DNA of 64,000 nt from Oscheius dolichura. Its lineage: Eukaryota > Nematoda > Chromadorea > Rhabditida > Rhabditidae. Location of the stretch: assembly GCA_932521035.1 (NCBI GenBank), contig OW051493.1, forward strand, positions 248,001 to 312,000. Direction: 5' to 3'. Positions 23,947 through 34,670 of the stretch are shown here, one piece after another (within the stretch, counting starts at the first letter, position 1; every line of letters begins with the position of its first letter). A program made the translations under genes and the position numbers. Under the pieces are notes generated by a model, which saw only the letters and a list, made by a program, of their open reading frames with translations, searched no databases and had not been told where the DNA came from.

Positions 23947-25546
23947 ATGGTCCAAATCTGGCAGATGGAGCCCTACCCCTTCGGAGACCCCCGTCTCCCC
24001 CACCATCTCTTCCCTCCCAAGCTCATCACCCCCGATGAGCTCTGCAAACGGACTGGAACCCTTTATTGGAAGGTTGAAACTCAAATAAACTTGAAAATAA
24101 GGAAAGATCCATTTCAGTTGGACGCTTTGGACCAAGTTGGCCTCTCCAAGAGACTGACACTTTTGAAGATGGAACGTAACTTCAAAAAGGAGGATATCTA
24201 CACCCTGGATGGGGAGACCACAGCCAATTTCAAGGACAAGGTAACATTAGTCTAGTAGTAGTGATCCTTGTATTCCCATAAGAAGGCCCCTCCAAACAGG
24301 AAAAAAAACTGAAAAAATACTGGAAAAATTCAATGTTTTGCTGGGAATTTATGTAATCAAGCACTCGTATGTGTCTGATCCTTGACATAGTGGGCAATAT
24401 AAATGATCAGAATTCAAAAAAAGGGAAGTTTTGATGGCAAAAACAGGGGTAAAGTGGGAGAGAATTGATTTTCGATGGAACAGCGATCAACCGAACATTA
24501 TCATTTCATTTACCGTCTATAAGAATATTCCCCGAAGCCTAACCAAGTAAAAAAAGTGAAATTCCATGTTTTATTGCCCATTTATATACAAATTTATTCC
24601 TTGGAGAAGATCCGCCATTGGCCTTCGTTGGTAGAAATAGTATGAAAAAGAAGAAAAATGCTATTTTACGGGGGAAACTTGTGATTCCAGAGCAATTATT
24701 ACTAACTACAAAAACTAGCGAAAAACTAAAAAAATAGAGATGAAGTAGTGTGAGTGTAGCAAACATCAAATTGTATTGAAACTATATGAAATTGCCCTGA
24801 AACGATAGAAATTCGTCTCTGATTAGATGGAATTCATATCGAAATTTTTGTTTTACCGAGGATATGTAATTAAAAAAAGACTTGGACCATAATATATCGC
24901 CCATTTTTCTAGATTGACGAGCTCTTCGAAGAGTCCAACACCCCTGAAGATCAGGCTAGAATGATCATTGAAGGAGCCGCTTACTATGACGTGGAAGATA
25001 AGGTTCGTTATAGTCTGCGACCATAAAAGACTAACAAGCACAGACAGAAAGCCCATTTCTATTATAAATTTAGAAAAAAAACAGATAAGAAATTCAATTT
25101 CAGACCGGCAACTGGGTACGTATCCTCTGCGAATATGGAGATTTGATCCTGATTCCCGCCAATACCAACTTCCGCTTTACTACCACTCCCAAGGTCGGCT
25201 ATTTCATATTTGCTAGTCACGAACAACCATTGACAATTGAAAAATATGGAGAAGTTATTATGTAATGGAGATACCGTAACCTAAAAGTCTATATAATTTG
25301 AGAAAAGGACAAACAATTCGCCATAGTACTAAGAAATAAGACAATTACTGAATTTATACTCTTACCGTAACTTAAAAATCAAGAACAATGTCTTATTGTG
25401 AAAAATGAGAAAGCGGGCTTTCAATACAGTTACCGTAACCTAGAAATGCCCATTTTATTCCAAAAAAATCCCCCAAATAATGCCAAATTTTCCAGAATTT
25501 CGTAAAGATGCGTCGATTCTTCAAGGACAGCGCTGACGAGTGCTAG
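23947..25546 (+). CDS. Acireductone dioxygenase-like protein lacking metal ligands
   Basis: Exons 23947-24072, 24118-24240, 24913-25002, 25104-25193, 25496-25546; frame closes at 159 residues. It aligns throughout with acireductone dioxygenase (ARD/ADI1, methionine salvage): [20 protein letters not shown] at the start, [43 protein letters not shown] and FRFT. Human ADI1 binds Fe/Ni through His88, His90, Glu94 and His133. At a constant offset of three, the positions here are Ser91, Thr93, Gln97 and Phe136 ([17 protein letters not shown]). All four ligands are therefore replaced and normal catalysis is not expected. The C-terminus ends soon after MRRFFKD, about 20 residues short of the human enzyme. 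The cupin scaffold is otherwise conserved and the frame is intact, suggesting a retained non-enzymatic role rather than a fresh pseudogene. AATAAA is at 25756-25761. Confidence 0.88.
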
Positions 25547-26086
25547 TCTCCCGCCGCCGCCGAGATGTCTTCTCTTTTTTTCCTTTACGGGAAGAGGAGA
25601 GGAGGCTCCCCCGTGTACATATATTCTGCTCCCGCTCCCTCCAAAAAAACTTATAAAAACCCATAAACCTACAAAAAAACAAGAATACAAACCAAAAATG
25701 ATCCCATGTGCCAGTTCCTGCCCCCGTTGCATTTTACTTATTATTTTTTTGTTACAATAAATCGTTAAAAAGTTACTGCGGACTTTTCTTGGTTGTCTTC
25801 GATGCATATTGTAGAGAAATGAGCAAAAATCAGTTGAAAAACGTTTTGCTAACATTTTTCGAATTTTCTCTACAAAAGCTGCTACATTTCAACGATTGTC
25901 TTTCCAATTTCGAGAAATGACGAGACGGAATAAGAAACAACAGAAAAAGTTCCCTTTATTGTAAGACAAACAATTGTGTTTGAAATCAATTGGAGGTCAC
26001 CTCGAAACGTGGGGGGACAATAACGATAAATAAGGGGAACAAAAACAAATGAAATTCGAAGAGCGAAGGAGAAGGACCGGCGACTT
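25547..26086. other. Short intergenic space between convergent genes
   Basis: 3' ends of the dioxygenase-like gene (AATAAA 25756-25761, + strand) and the pseudokinase (TTTATT 25955-25960, i.e. AATAAA on the minus strand) face each other. Nothing else is supported. Confidence 0.6.
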
Positions 26087-28089
26087 CTAGTGGAAGAAGG
26101 GCAGGCAGATACAGTTGGCCATCATCGGACGGCAGTCGGGGTCGAACGAGAGCAGCGCGTCCAGCGAGCGACGGCAATGGTCCGAGACTTCCGGCTCGTG
26201 GGCGTAAAGGCGAAGCCTAAAAAGGGAAACAAATTATTAAAAAAACCTTTAAAGACTACAGTAATCCTTCCCGCGGGACCCATTCTTGAACTAACAAAGC
26301 TTGAAATTGAACAAAATCCATCGGTCACAGTGATACCAGTACAATTTTTCCAATTTTATGGGTTCATTGAAATAAAAAAAGTCATATTTTTCAAAATGCC
26401 CGGAAAGATTACAATAAAAAGACAAATTTCCCGATTTCTTTCATTTTTCGCGGTATACTGTAAATTTTGCATAGTACTGGGTCCCAAAACGATTAAAATC
26501 CACAAGTTTTTTGTTCTGTACGTCAAGAAAGCAGTGCTCATATAAGCCAATTTTTTACTTATGAAGGTCAAAAAACATTGAAAATTCCAATATTTCCCGT
26601 TTTTTTCAATGATTTACATTTTCAGGTCAAAACCCTTATAAAATTGGCGTTTTAAAGGGATTTTAATGCGTTAAAAGTACAATTAACTGGTTAAAAACGG
26701 ACCTCTGATTGTTGACAACGGTGGGAAGGTGCCAATCCTCGGCGAAGGGCCTCTTGCCGGTGGCCATGTAGAACATACAGCAGCCTAGGCTCCAGACGTC
26801 GGCCTTGAAGACATCATAGTTCGGAATCTTCTCCAGAACTTCGGGAGCCCGATAGCCGAGTCGGTAGTAGCCGGGGCCGTAGTAGCCGGGACCGCCTTCG
26901 ACCGCCGCCGTCGTCGTCGTCGACTCGTCGTCATCGTTCACGCCAAAATTGAAGACTTTCAACTGGTCCCACTCGTCGATGAGAATATTCTTCGGCTCCA
27001 GACGCTGGTGGGGCAGAAACTGCTCGTGCATATAGCCGACGCCGGCGATAATCTGCATCATCCAGCAGTAGAGCTGCGTCTCCTTGACACGGCCGTAGAC
27101 GGCGATGTAGCGCTCCTGAAAATATAAAAATTCAGAGTAAAAAAATATATAAAATCCTGATAAAACTTTAAAAATCGTCAAAACCCGCGAAAATGAGACT
27201 AATTCCGTTTCGCGCGCACCCGCACCCGTAAAATCTCGGCAGCAATCCGCTTTTATTCAAATTTCCCGCCAATTTCGATCCTCTTCTTCTCGAGACCTTC
27301 CAAACCCCGGAAAACGTCAAAAAAGCGATAAACCCGCGGTTTTTTCAAGTTTCACCGCCTTTTTTTTTTAATAAAAAGCGGAATTTTTGGCTTGCTAGCC
27401 TTGTCAGTTTCTCGTTAGAATGAAATAAATCGTACCATATCGCCTTTAGCAGCGTATTCCATCGTGAGGAACATGTAGTGAAGAATCTCATATTGTCCTA
27501 GGAGAGCCAGCACGTGAGGATGTCTCAGCTGGCGCCAATGGTAGAGCTCCTTCGTCAGAAAATTCACCATGTAGTGCAGGCTAACTTTCGACGTGTTGAT
27601 AACCTTCATAGCAATCTGGAAAATCGACAAAATTAGAAAAAAAAGTATTATCCTAGTAATTCAAAAAAAAATCGAAAACTTGGCCGGAATTTTGGTAATA
27701 AGGCGCCATTGAAACATTGGGCGCCATTTTATCGTTGGAGCGCGTTTTCGACTAATTTCGACTGTTTCGAACCAATTTTTACGAAAAAAGGTTATAAATG
27801 GTATTTTACTGGTTAAAAAACGAACCGGTACGGTTTTGTCGTCGTCCTTGATGGCTTTAGCCGTGACAATCTTGCTGTACCGTCCGTGGGCCACTCTGCG
27901 GCAGTTCGAGAGGTCAATCTTCTTACGGAGGAAGAGCCTATAGAGAATTTCCTGAGTCGTCGGAGGAGGACGATGGTAGTCTCCTTTGGCCAGATCATCG
28001 CTACGGGACCAGTCCAATTCCTTCAACGAAGAGGACGAGCGCTGTGGCGGCGGTGGCAGCGGCGGCGAGTTCATCTTCTCCTGGATCAT
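26087..28089 (-). CDS. Predicted pseudokinase, TSSK/CAMK-like
   Basis: Minus-strand exons 27826-28089, 27436-27615, 26703-27115, 26087-26216; GT-AG introns; 328 residues, close to the usual length of testis-specific serine kinases. Residues 1-60 are a Pro/Ser-rich N-terminus. A kinase fold follows: an eroded glycine loop (VAHGRYSK, ~66-73, one Gly only), the beta-3 lysine in IAMK (Lys92), alpha-C Glu111 (TKELYHW), hinge MEYAAKGDM, then HQRLEPKN (184-191) where HRDLKxxN is expected, NFG (204-206) in place of DFG, YRAPEVLEK, and DVWSLGCCMFYMATGKRPF. The catalytic Asp is Arg186, the following Lys is Glu188, and the Mg-binding Asp is Asn204. The activation segment has a GPGYYGPGYY insert. Phosphotransfer is unlikely; a scaffold or regulatory role is inferred. 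Family placement is approximate. Confidence 0.88.
27222..27262. repeat. Fragment of MITE family B
   Basis: GCACCCGTAAAATCTCGGCAG followed by CTTTTATTCAAA matches the left arm and inner start of the family B elements. Lies in the second intron of the pseudokinase gene; the right arm is missing. Confidence 0.6.
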
Positions 28090-29668
28090 TTTATCGGATA
28101 GCTGTAAAATTTATCATAGTTATAGCAAAGAGTTCACAGAAAAATACAATAAGAAGAAGTTAAAAAACATTAAAAATTGTATTCTGCAGCCTATTGGAAA
28201 AGAGAAGCTGCGCGCGCGGTAAACCTGCTCCAACAAACATAGGGTCAAAAATAGCAAATTTTATTAACTCTCAATGATTTTTCATGATTAGAACAATCCT
28301 TACAAGGTGCTGATTACTGTAAACAACAAAAAAATTAGAAAAAAAAATGGAGAAAAGGCCGTAAAATGGAATGAATGGCACGCACTTAGATGGAGCGCGC
28401 TTACGGCAAACAGATTGATTGCGGGAAAAGTTACGGTAATTCAAGCGCGGCAGTGCAAAGAATGCAAATAATATAGCGCCATCGAAACTTTGTAAAAGAA
28501 AAATGACCCTAACAAGGAGAATTTGTTGGTTGGCAATGAAAAGTTGCGCAAAAGTAGCAGACAATCAGTAAAAGCAACAAATTTGACAAAGAAAAGAAGA
28601 AGCAACCGACCTAGAGCAGCTGAAAGACGATATGAATGATGTTGTCCGCTTTCTCCAGCCGGTATCTAGTCAATTTCTTGTAATTTCACGAGATTCGACC
28701 GTTTACGTCGAAAAATTCACTTTCCCAAGACTTTTGACTGTTCGTTTACCGTATACCGGCCATTTTTGACTTCGCTTTCTTCTCTTTCTTGTCAAGTCGT
28801 CGAATCTTGTCAACTTGGTGGAATCAGTGTTTTCTGTTTCGGGAAGAGGATAAATTGAGAAGTTTTGGTGACCTTGGCTGGGAAATGAAGACGTGCTGCT
28901 GATTGAAAACTGAATAATTTTCAAGGGTCAGTCCTATTATTTCGTAATCTTTCACCAAAATGATATTTTACGTTATTCTGGTATGAATACCAAGAGCCAA
29001 AGGGGTCTCTGATGGTTGGAATGTTCGTAAAGAATTTCCCGGGAATAAAAATGGGAAAAAATGAGAGAAAAAAAAATTCACAATTTTATGGAAAAACATT
29101 CGCTGCCATCCGGTAATCCACGATCTTTTTAGTAATATACCCTCTCCAGAAAACATACAAATGTCTATTGAAAATCTGTGTGATTCCGTTGTTTTGCTAC
29201 CATTTCTATTCAAAGCTCAAGCCTATTTGTGAAACATTAGTAATAAGGTCAAGCTGAAACAATGTTACTCTTCGTTTTTCACACCCAGGAGCTCCCCAAC
29301 GACCAAAACGATCATTCGAACACTTCTGACCAATTTCAGAATAACTTTTCTATTTCTAAATCTGGTTATAAATGAATCGGACCGGTAATTCCAGTCGAAA
29401 CAGAGCCTGGATGCGGTCCAATATTTGTTCTATGAATAAAATGACTAAAAAACGCGTGTGCCATCTCCACCTCCTCTATATAAAGTTATCTCTCTGATTC
29501 ACGCCTATTTGGCTTTCCCGCCTGATAAGAAACGTCATTTAAAGGGCTCTTCTGTTAGTTCCTAGTCTCGTTTGACTAGACCGTTTGATCTTTCCCTCCT
29601 TCTATTTTGTTCTCTTATCTCTTGAAAACTGAAAAATAACGATATTTTAGATTGTTCTGCACTTTTCA
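28090..29668. other. Divergent intergenic region (shared upstream DNA)
   Basis: Separates the divergently transcribed pseudokinase and CUB-like genes, so it holds both promoters. No further gene or repeat is supported. Confidence 0.45.
29641..29650 (+). promoter_or_regulatory. Candidate spliced-leader acceptor
   Basis: GATATTTTAG ends 18 bases before the ATG at 29669 of the CUB-like gene, with no in-frame upstream exon. Confidence 0.4.
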
Positions 29669-32600
29669 ATGCTTCTATTTCTATCATTTACCGTAGTCAG
29701 CGTTTCTTCTTTGGGTAAGTCAAGATACCGTCATTCTTCTTTTTCTCAAAAAACTAAAACTTGAGTGAAGGTACAAAGAATCGAAATAATAAGAATCGGG
29801 TCTAAAACATTCGAGAATCTGGCCAGGCCAAAATCAATCGACCTGGCCCTCGATAGCCCGATCCTCTGCACCTGTAAACCCTCGGCAGGAGAACCATCTT
29901 TATTCAAAACTGTTGACGCTTTTATACCTTTGTCTTGCCGTGACTTTACGGGTGCGGAAAATCAGAATATCAAGTGCGGAAAATCAGAATATCAAGGGCC
30001 GAGCAGGCCAATCTACACCCATTTGCGCCCACGTTTCGACCAAAAACGATTGAATTTTGGGCCTTAATAAGGGTAATGGTGACATATTGCTCTCTGAATT
30101 GAAAATAAAATTCGACGGGACGAATAAGTGCAAGATTTGGGGAAGCAGTGCCTTCAAATGGTAGAAATAAACTGTTAAACCTTCTCTCTATATAAAATAG
30201 GATCGAACCATGCAATTTTGAGTTATTTTAATGCAGTAAAGGGGCCATAAATGAGCAATAAGGTCAAAAATTTACTGGCTTGACGAAAATGACGTTTCAT
30301 GTTTTAGCGAAGCCTTATACTTAAAATATTTCTAAAATTCTTATTCTCACGATGCTTCGCGTAGTCTACATACAACTTCTTCAAGTTTTGCCACATTATA
30401 GGTCAAAATGCACAGAAAAATTAAAAGAAATGGGGCTACGCACTGTGGTGTAAGGTCTGGAACCAAGAATACCCCTGTTTTCCACTTTAAAACCGAAGAA
30501 ATCCTTGAGATTTTGTAAATAACCGTTCATTTTCAATTGTTACAAATCTGGGTAATAAGAAGAAAAACTTCCCGTTGTTGATAATTCCGCGAGTATGAAT
30601 GGAGTAAATTTCAGTTTGTAACCAAGGAGGAGTCGACGTTCTGTCCCCAAATTCCGGTCCGGACTTTCCTTCCAACATCAGTGACACTTATTTCACCCCT
30701 AATATCAACTGCACTTTTAGGGTAAGTTCCAAATTTCAGAGCTACAAACTTTGAAACAAGTTTAGCTCCAAAAACAGGCGGGAAAATACCTTCAACTCGC
30801 TGTATCAAGCAATATTTCGGCGACTGACTCGCTGGTGATAACAGATAGCGGGGTGGCGGGGATGAATATCCGGTGAGTCACGACGAAAAAACCAAAATTT
30901 ATTTTATTTAGGTACCGTACAGAAGACTCGAACAATGCGTTTTATACCCCCGGCGACGTTCAAATTTCCTTGAATGCTAAAAATTCTGGAAGCTTCAGGG
31001 TCACTTTTTATTATTTGAACTGTTTGTTTACCCGCGTATTTGAAAAATTGCAGTTTTTAGACAATAATAACGCCCCGGTGAAGCGAACAATTGTTCCAGG
31101 AGGGACCGGGGCTTTTTTGCGGAGTGAGCAGCTCTACACGAATTATGCCGTGATAACCTGTAACAGCTCGGTGGGTTACGGTATTTTTGAATGGAATTAC
31201 GGGATAATACTAGTAGATGGAGGGTGAAATAGGCGCGGTACACGGTAGTCAGCTCTCCTGCACCCGTAAAGTATCGGCAGGAGGATCATCTTTATTCAAA
31301 CTGTTGGTGACGGCTTTATACCGTCGTCCTGCCGAGGTTTCACGGGTGCAGGGGATCGAACTATCGAGGATCTGACCGTGAAATCAAAAAAAAACGAGAA
31401 AAGATAGAAATTGTTGAGAATTCATCTGCTTTAGCACTGTTTGTTGGAGCGACCTCGCTAACCTTACGGAATTAATCTTTAACCGCGGCTTTTCCGTTGG
31501 AAACCGACTATATCCGATTCCTAAGCAAATAGCTTCCTTGACAATGCCTCAGCTATGTGAGGGAAAAGTAACCCAACACCAATATGCCATCCCATGTGGT
31601 CTAGTGGTTAGGATTTCTGGTTTTCACCCAGGCGGCCCGGGTTCGATTCCCGGCATGGGAAGAACGTTTTTGTTTTTCTTTCCCATATCATTTCATCGTC
31701 AAATTTCTAATATCCAGGCGCTAAAACAGAAGAAAACTAATCCCTTCATCTTCCTGTTTCAGTTAACTATCCAGGCACAAGTTTATCCGCTGGCGGGTCC
31801 CACCTTGAAATACACAATGTATTCTGGTTTTATTTTTGCTGGTGAAGGAACAAGTGGAACTTACCTGGGATCGTAGGTTTTAAATTCAATACATGGCAAA
31901 TGGAGTAATGAATTGTTTGAAATCCTGGTTTTATCCTTAAGCTGAAAAATTGATTATCCTACTCTTTTGAAAAAGGCGTCTCTTATATTTTTAGCTTTTT
32001 TATGTTTCGTAAGCTATTTTGAATGGCAGAAACTGTTGATTTCTAATAACTTGACCGCACATTGAGAAAAAAATTTCATAAAATTCAGTCATTCCAGAGA
32101 TTTCTGTGCTCTTCTAATTCTTCTTTAGATTATACGCTGCCCAGCAGGGACAGTACCTGCTCTATAGTACTCCACCCTATACGATTACGGTAGTTTCAGC
32201 GACTGCGTACGACTATGGAATAGCCCTGGTCAAAGCGTATTCAGGTTAGGAACTTTCCTTTTAGTTTTGGTAGCAATGTAGCCCAAAATAAAGCAATTCC
32301 TAAATATGTCGATCCAAACATGAAAAATACTCATTTTCAATGGTTTTCATGACTTTTCTGGGGGATTTTTAGGTCGATTATTGAAGTTCCGGCTCATTGC
32401 TTCACGGATACTGTAGAAATTGCTTTGTTCAATGGGTCCCACAACGGAGTCGTATATCTTAACCGAGCACTGAACATGAAAGTAGGGGGCAATGTGAAAA
32501 ACGTTGACCAAAATGAAGCAATTCCTAAATATTTTGATCCAAACATGAGAGAATTTCCCAAAGTTTGCTTTCAGATGTTGTCAATTACAACGTGTACCTG

Positions 32601-34639
32601 GATTATGCTCTGAGTTCTTCTCTAGGAACATCGGTAAACTCTTTAAAATTGTCCAAAATTATAGAATTATTTACAGTTTCCCCTGGATGGCAGGAATAAG
32701 CCGGCGGCCATAACTTTATTCAATCCGAGCGAGAATACCACTGATTTTTATCTCAATTCAGCTAAATTTACTGTAAGTTTCGGAAGAATTTTATAAGTAA
32801 CCAAATCGAAAAATTTTACTAGATAATAGAAAATTTATGGTTTCAGGGTGTTGGCAACGGCGTTCCGTCGGTGTTATGGCAGACTGGAGACCTTCGACCG
32901 TCTCTAAAAGTCGTTACTGATTATTAGTACGTTTTTTCTTTTGGCTGCAGGTTGCTCTACTGTAGGTAAGGTTGAATAGCCAATTTTATTGCCTGGCTAA
33001 AACAAAAAAAAGGAGAAATTCCGAAATTTTCCGGTTGCTAACTGATTTTTGTGATTTTCCCAGCTGTTTGCCTGTAAATATTCAAAATTTTCACTTGCCG
33101 ATAGGTAGGAGACTGTACTTTATCTCCTGGGTTCCCGTAGCGAAAAGGAAAAAGTAAAATAACTGTTCTTCAGGAAATATTCGTAAAAAAAGATGAAATC
33201 ACTCGAACATAAAGAAAGCAATGTTTTATGGCGGATTCATTAGATACGAATGATGGGATGAGAAGTTAGAATGCCACAATAAAATGAACAAAGTTTCAAT
33301 TTCCCTTTATCAATTTCCTTTTGCACATTTTTCCTGTTCTCAATAGGATTTTCAGTTGTATTTCAGTTTTTTTCCCTCTCATCTCCTCCAAAACCCAGAA
33401 TATTCCCCATTTCCTTCCATTTTTAGTGCCAACAACACTCTCGGTCTCCTTCCTCAATCCCTATCCGGCCGATTGAATACCTTCATCGTCCGGAATGATA
33501 TCGCCCAGCTGGGATTCACATTTGACAAGTCTCCTACAGGCCAGCTTTATCTCTAATAAAACTGCCCAAAAACTTACTTTTTATCTCTTCCCGAAACATT
33601 TGACATTTTCAGCCTTTCTTCATGTTCCATCCGGAACTTCGACTTATTTCACCAGTAAGAATTTCCCATTCATTGGAGGACAACAGTCGCATGTTGTGGT
33701 CTACGAGACTGGTCAGTTTTCATTATTTCAAACTGTTTTGTAACGAATGGAAATGATCGCAAATGCAACTTTTTGAGACTAGAGCATTGGATAATTCGAT
33801 CGGTTTTGGTTTTAGCCAATTCAAGGGACAAAAAATATTTAAAATTCCGCTATTGTCTATTTCTAACGGAAAAGAAACGTAGAATTCAATATTCGCGGCA
33901 CGTCTCCGCTGCAGGACCAGGCAGCTTCAAAACAGGTCCCACAGTGGAGGTAAGCAGCGAATTTTGAATTCGCATCTCTTTTCCATTGGAAATGAGCCCT
34001 AGTTTTCGAATAATTTCGCCTCTTTTCACCCTACAGTACCCTAAAAATCAGGATTTGGCAATTCAAAAAATTCAAAAACGCGGGGACTTCTAGTTTTTTC
34101 ATTTTCCTTTACCCGGAGCGCTTTTCTTCCAAAAATACAGTAACCGGGAAAAAATTTCAAATTTGGGCACAATTCTTTCTTTTCTATTATGGTTTCCTGC
34201 CATAATAAGAGAATTTCCTGTCTATGGAATAAGTATTACAGTCGAATTTATTTTTTAGATTATCTCCGAGCCCGAATGAACGTGACTGTGAATCAACCCA
34301 CGAATAATTCCGAATTTACCGTAACTTTCTTCCAGGCTGGGAATCCTCTCGCCTTTACTCAAACGTCTGTCCATATTTCATTCTCTCTATTTCAATTCCC
34401 TTTTTTTTAGTATGAAGCCGTTAAATTCGATGTCTTTCATTGGGAATCAATTTGTCTTCAACTACCCGGCGACGACAACCAACGCCGGCTGTGCCGCCTT
34501 CGTCACTTTTGAAGACGCCGGTCATATTCCGCCGAAAAATGATACCGGAACAGTGACAACAACCCGCAAACCGAAATTCAGTCAACATTTGGGTGCTTCA
34601 CTTTTTGTACTTATTCTTTGTTTTGTTGCAATTCTTTGA
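29669..34639 (+). CDS. Secreted CUB-like domain protein, probably GPI-anchored
   Basis: Exon 29669-29714 gives a signal peptide (MLLFLSFTVVSVSSLG). Exons 30615-30721, 30766-30872 and 30912 to about 31170-31223 give a nematode CUB-like domain (VCNQGGVDVLSPNSGPDFPS; YFTPNINCTF; SLVITDSGVAGMNIRYR; GDVQISLNAKNSGSFRVTFY). Further exon-like blocks are near 31764-31873, 32131-32251, 32374-32480, 32581-32633, 32681-32774, 32848-32925, 33427-33535, 33612-33710, 34259-34358 and 34412-34639. They carry similar beta-rich repeats (YAAQQGQYLL; VPSGTSTYFTSKNFPFIGG; NNSEFTVTFFQAG). The last exon ends in a hydrophobic tail (GASLFVLILCFVAIL), fitting a GPI signal. Relatives in C. elegans are intestinal and infection-responsive. 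Junctions near 32.25/32.37 kb and 33.5 kb do not keep frame with obvious GT-AG sites, so the middle is uncertain and may be degraded. AATAAA 34665-34670. Confidence 0.7.
29846..30009. repeat. Palindromic MITE, family B, copy 1
   Basis: Left arm CTCGATAGCCCGATCC ... CTGCACCTGTAAACCCTCGGCAG, middle CTTTATTCAAAACTGTTGAC, right arm CTTTACGGGTGCGG ... ATATCAAGGGCC. The right end holds a small duplication (TGCGGAAAATCAGAATATCA twice). Lies in the first intron of the CUB-like gene. Confidence 0.8.
31254..31376. repeat. Palindromic MITE, family B, copy 2
   Basis: TCCTGCACCCGTAAAGTATC / GGCAG at the left pairs with GTTTCACGGGTGCAGGGGA at the right; middle CTTTATTCAAACTGTTGG and TTATACCGTCGTCCTGCCGAG. 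In an intron of the CUB-like gene, ~210 bp before a tRNA gene. Confidence 0.85.
31485..31515. repeat. Solo end of MITE family A
   Basis: CGGCTTTTCCGTTGGAAACC then GACTATAT resembles the right terminus of family A. No matching left arm is seen. Confidence 0.45.
31590..31661 (+). tRNA. tRNA-Glu (anticodon UUC)
   Basis: A 72-base cloverleaf. Acceptor TCCCATG pairs with CATGGGA, discriminator A at 31661. The A box (TGGTCTAGTGG) and B box (GGTTCGATTCC) are intact. The anticodon stem-loop is TCTGG-TTTTCAC-CCAGG with anticodon TTC at 31623-31625, and the T arm CCCGG-GTTCGATT-CCGG is well paired. There is no intron, and CCA is not encoded. A T-run at 31667-31671 can terminate RNA polymerase III. The gene lies on the same strand within an intron of the CUB-like gene. 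Confidence 0.96.
33851..34002. repeat. Hairpin MITE, family A, copy 4 (diverged)
   Basis: TATTGTCTATTTCTAACGGA at the left and TCCATTGGAAATGAGCCCTA at the right; inner arms CGTCTCCGCTGCAGGACCAG and GGTCCCACAGTGGAGG. The most diverged copy here; in an intron of the CUB-like gene. Confidence 0.75.
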
Positions 34640-34670
34640 TTTGTGTTGTTACAAAAAAAATGAAAATAAA

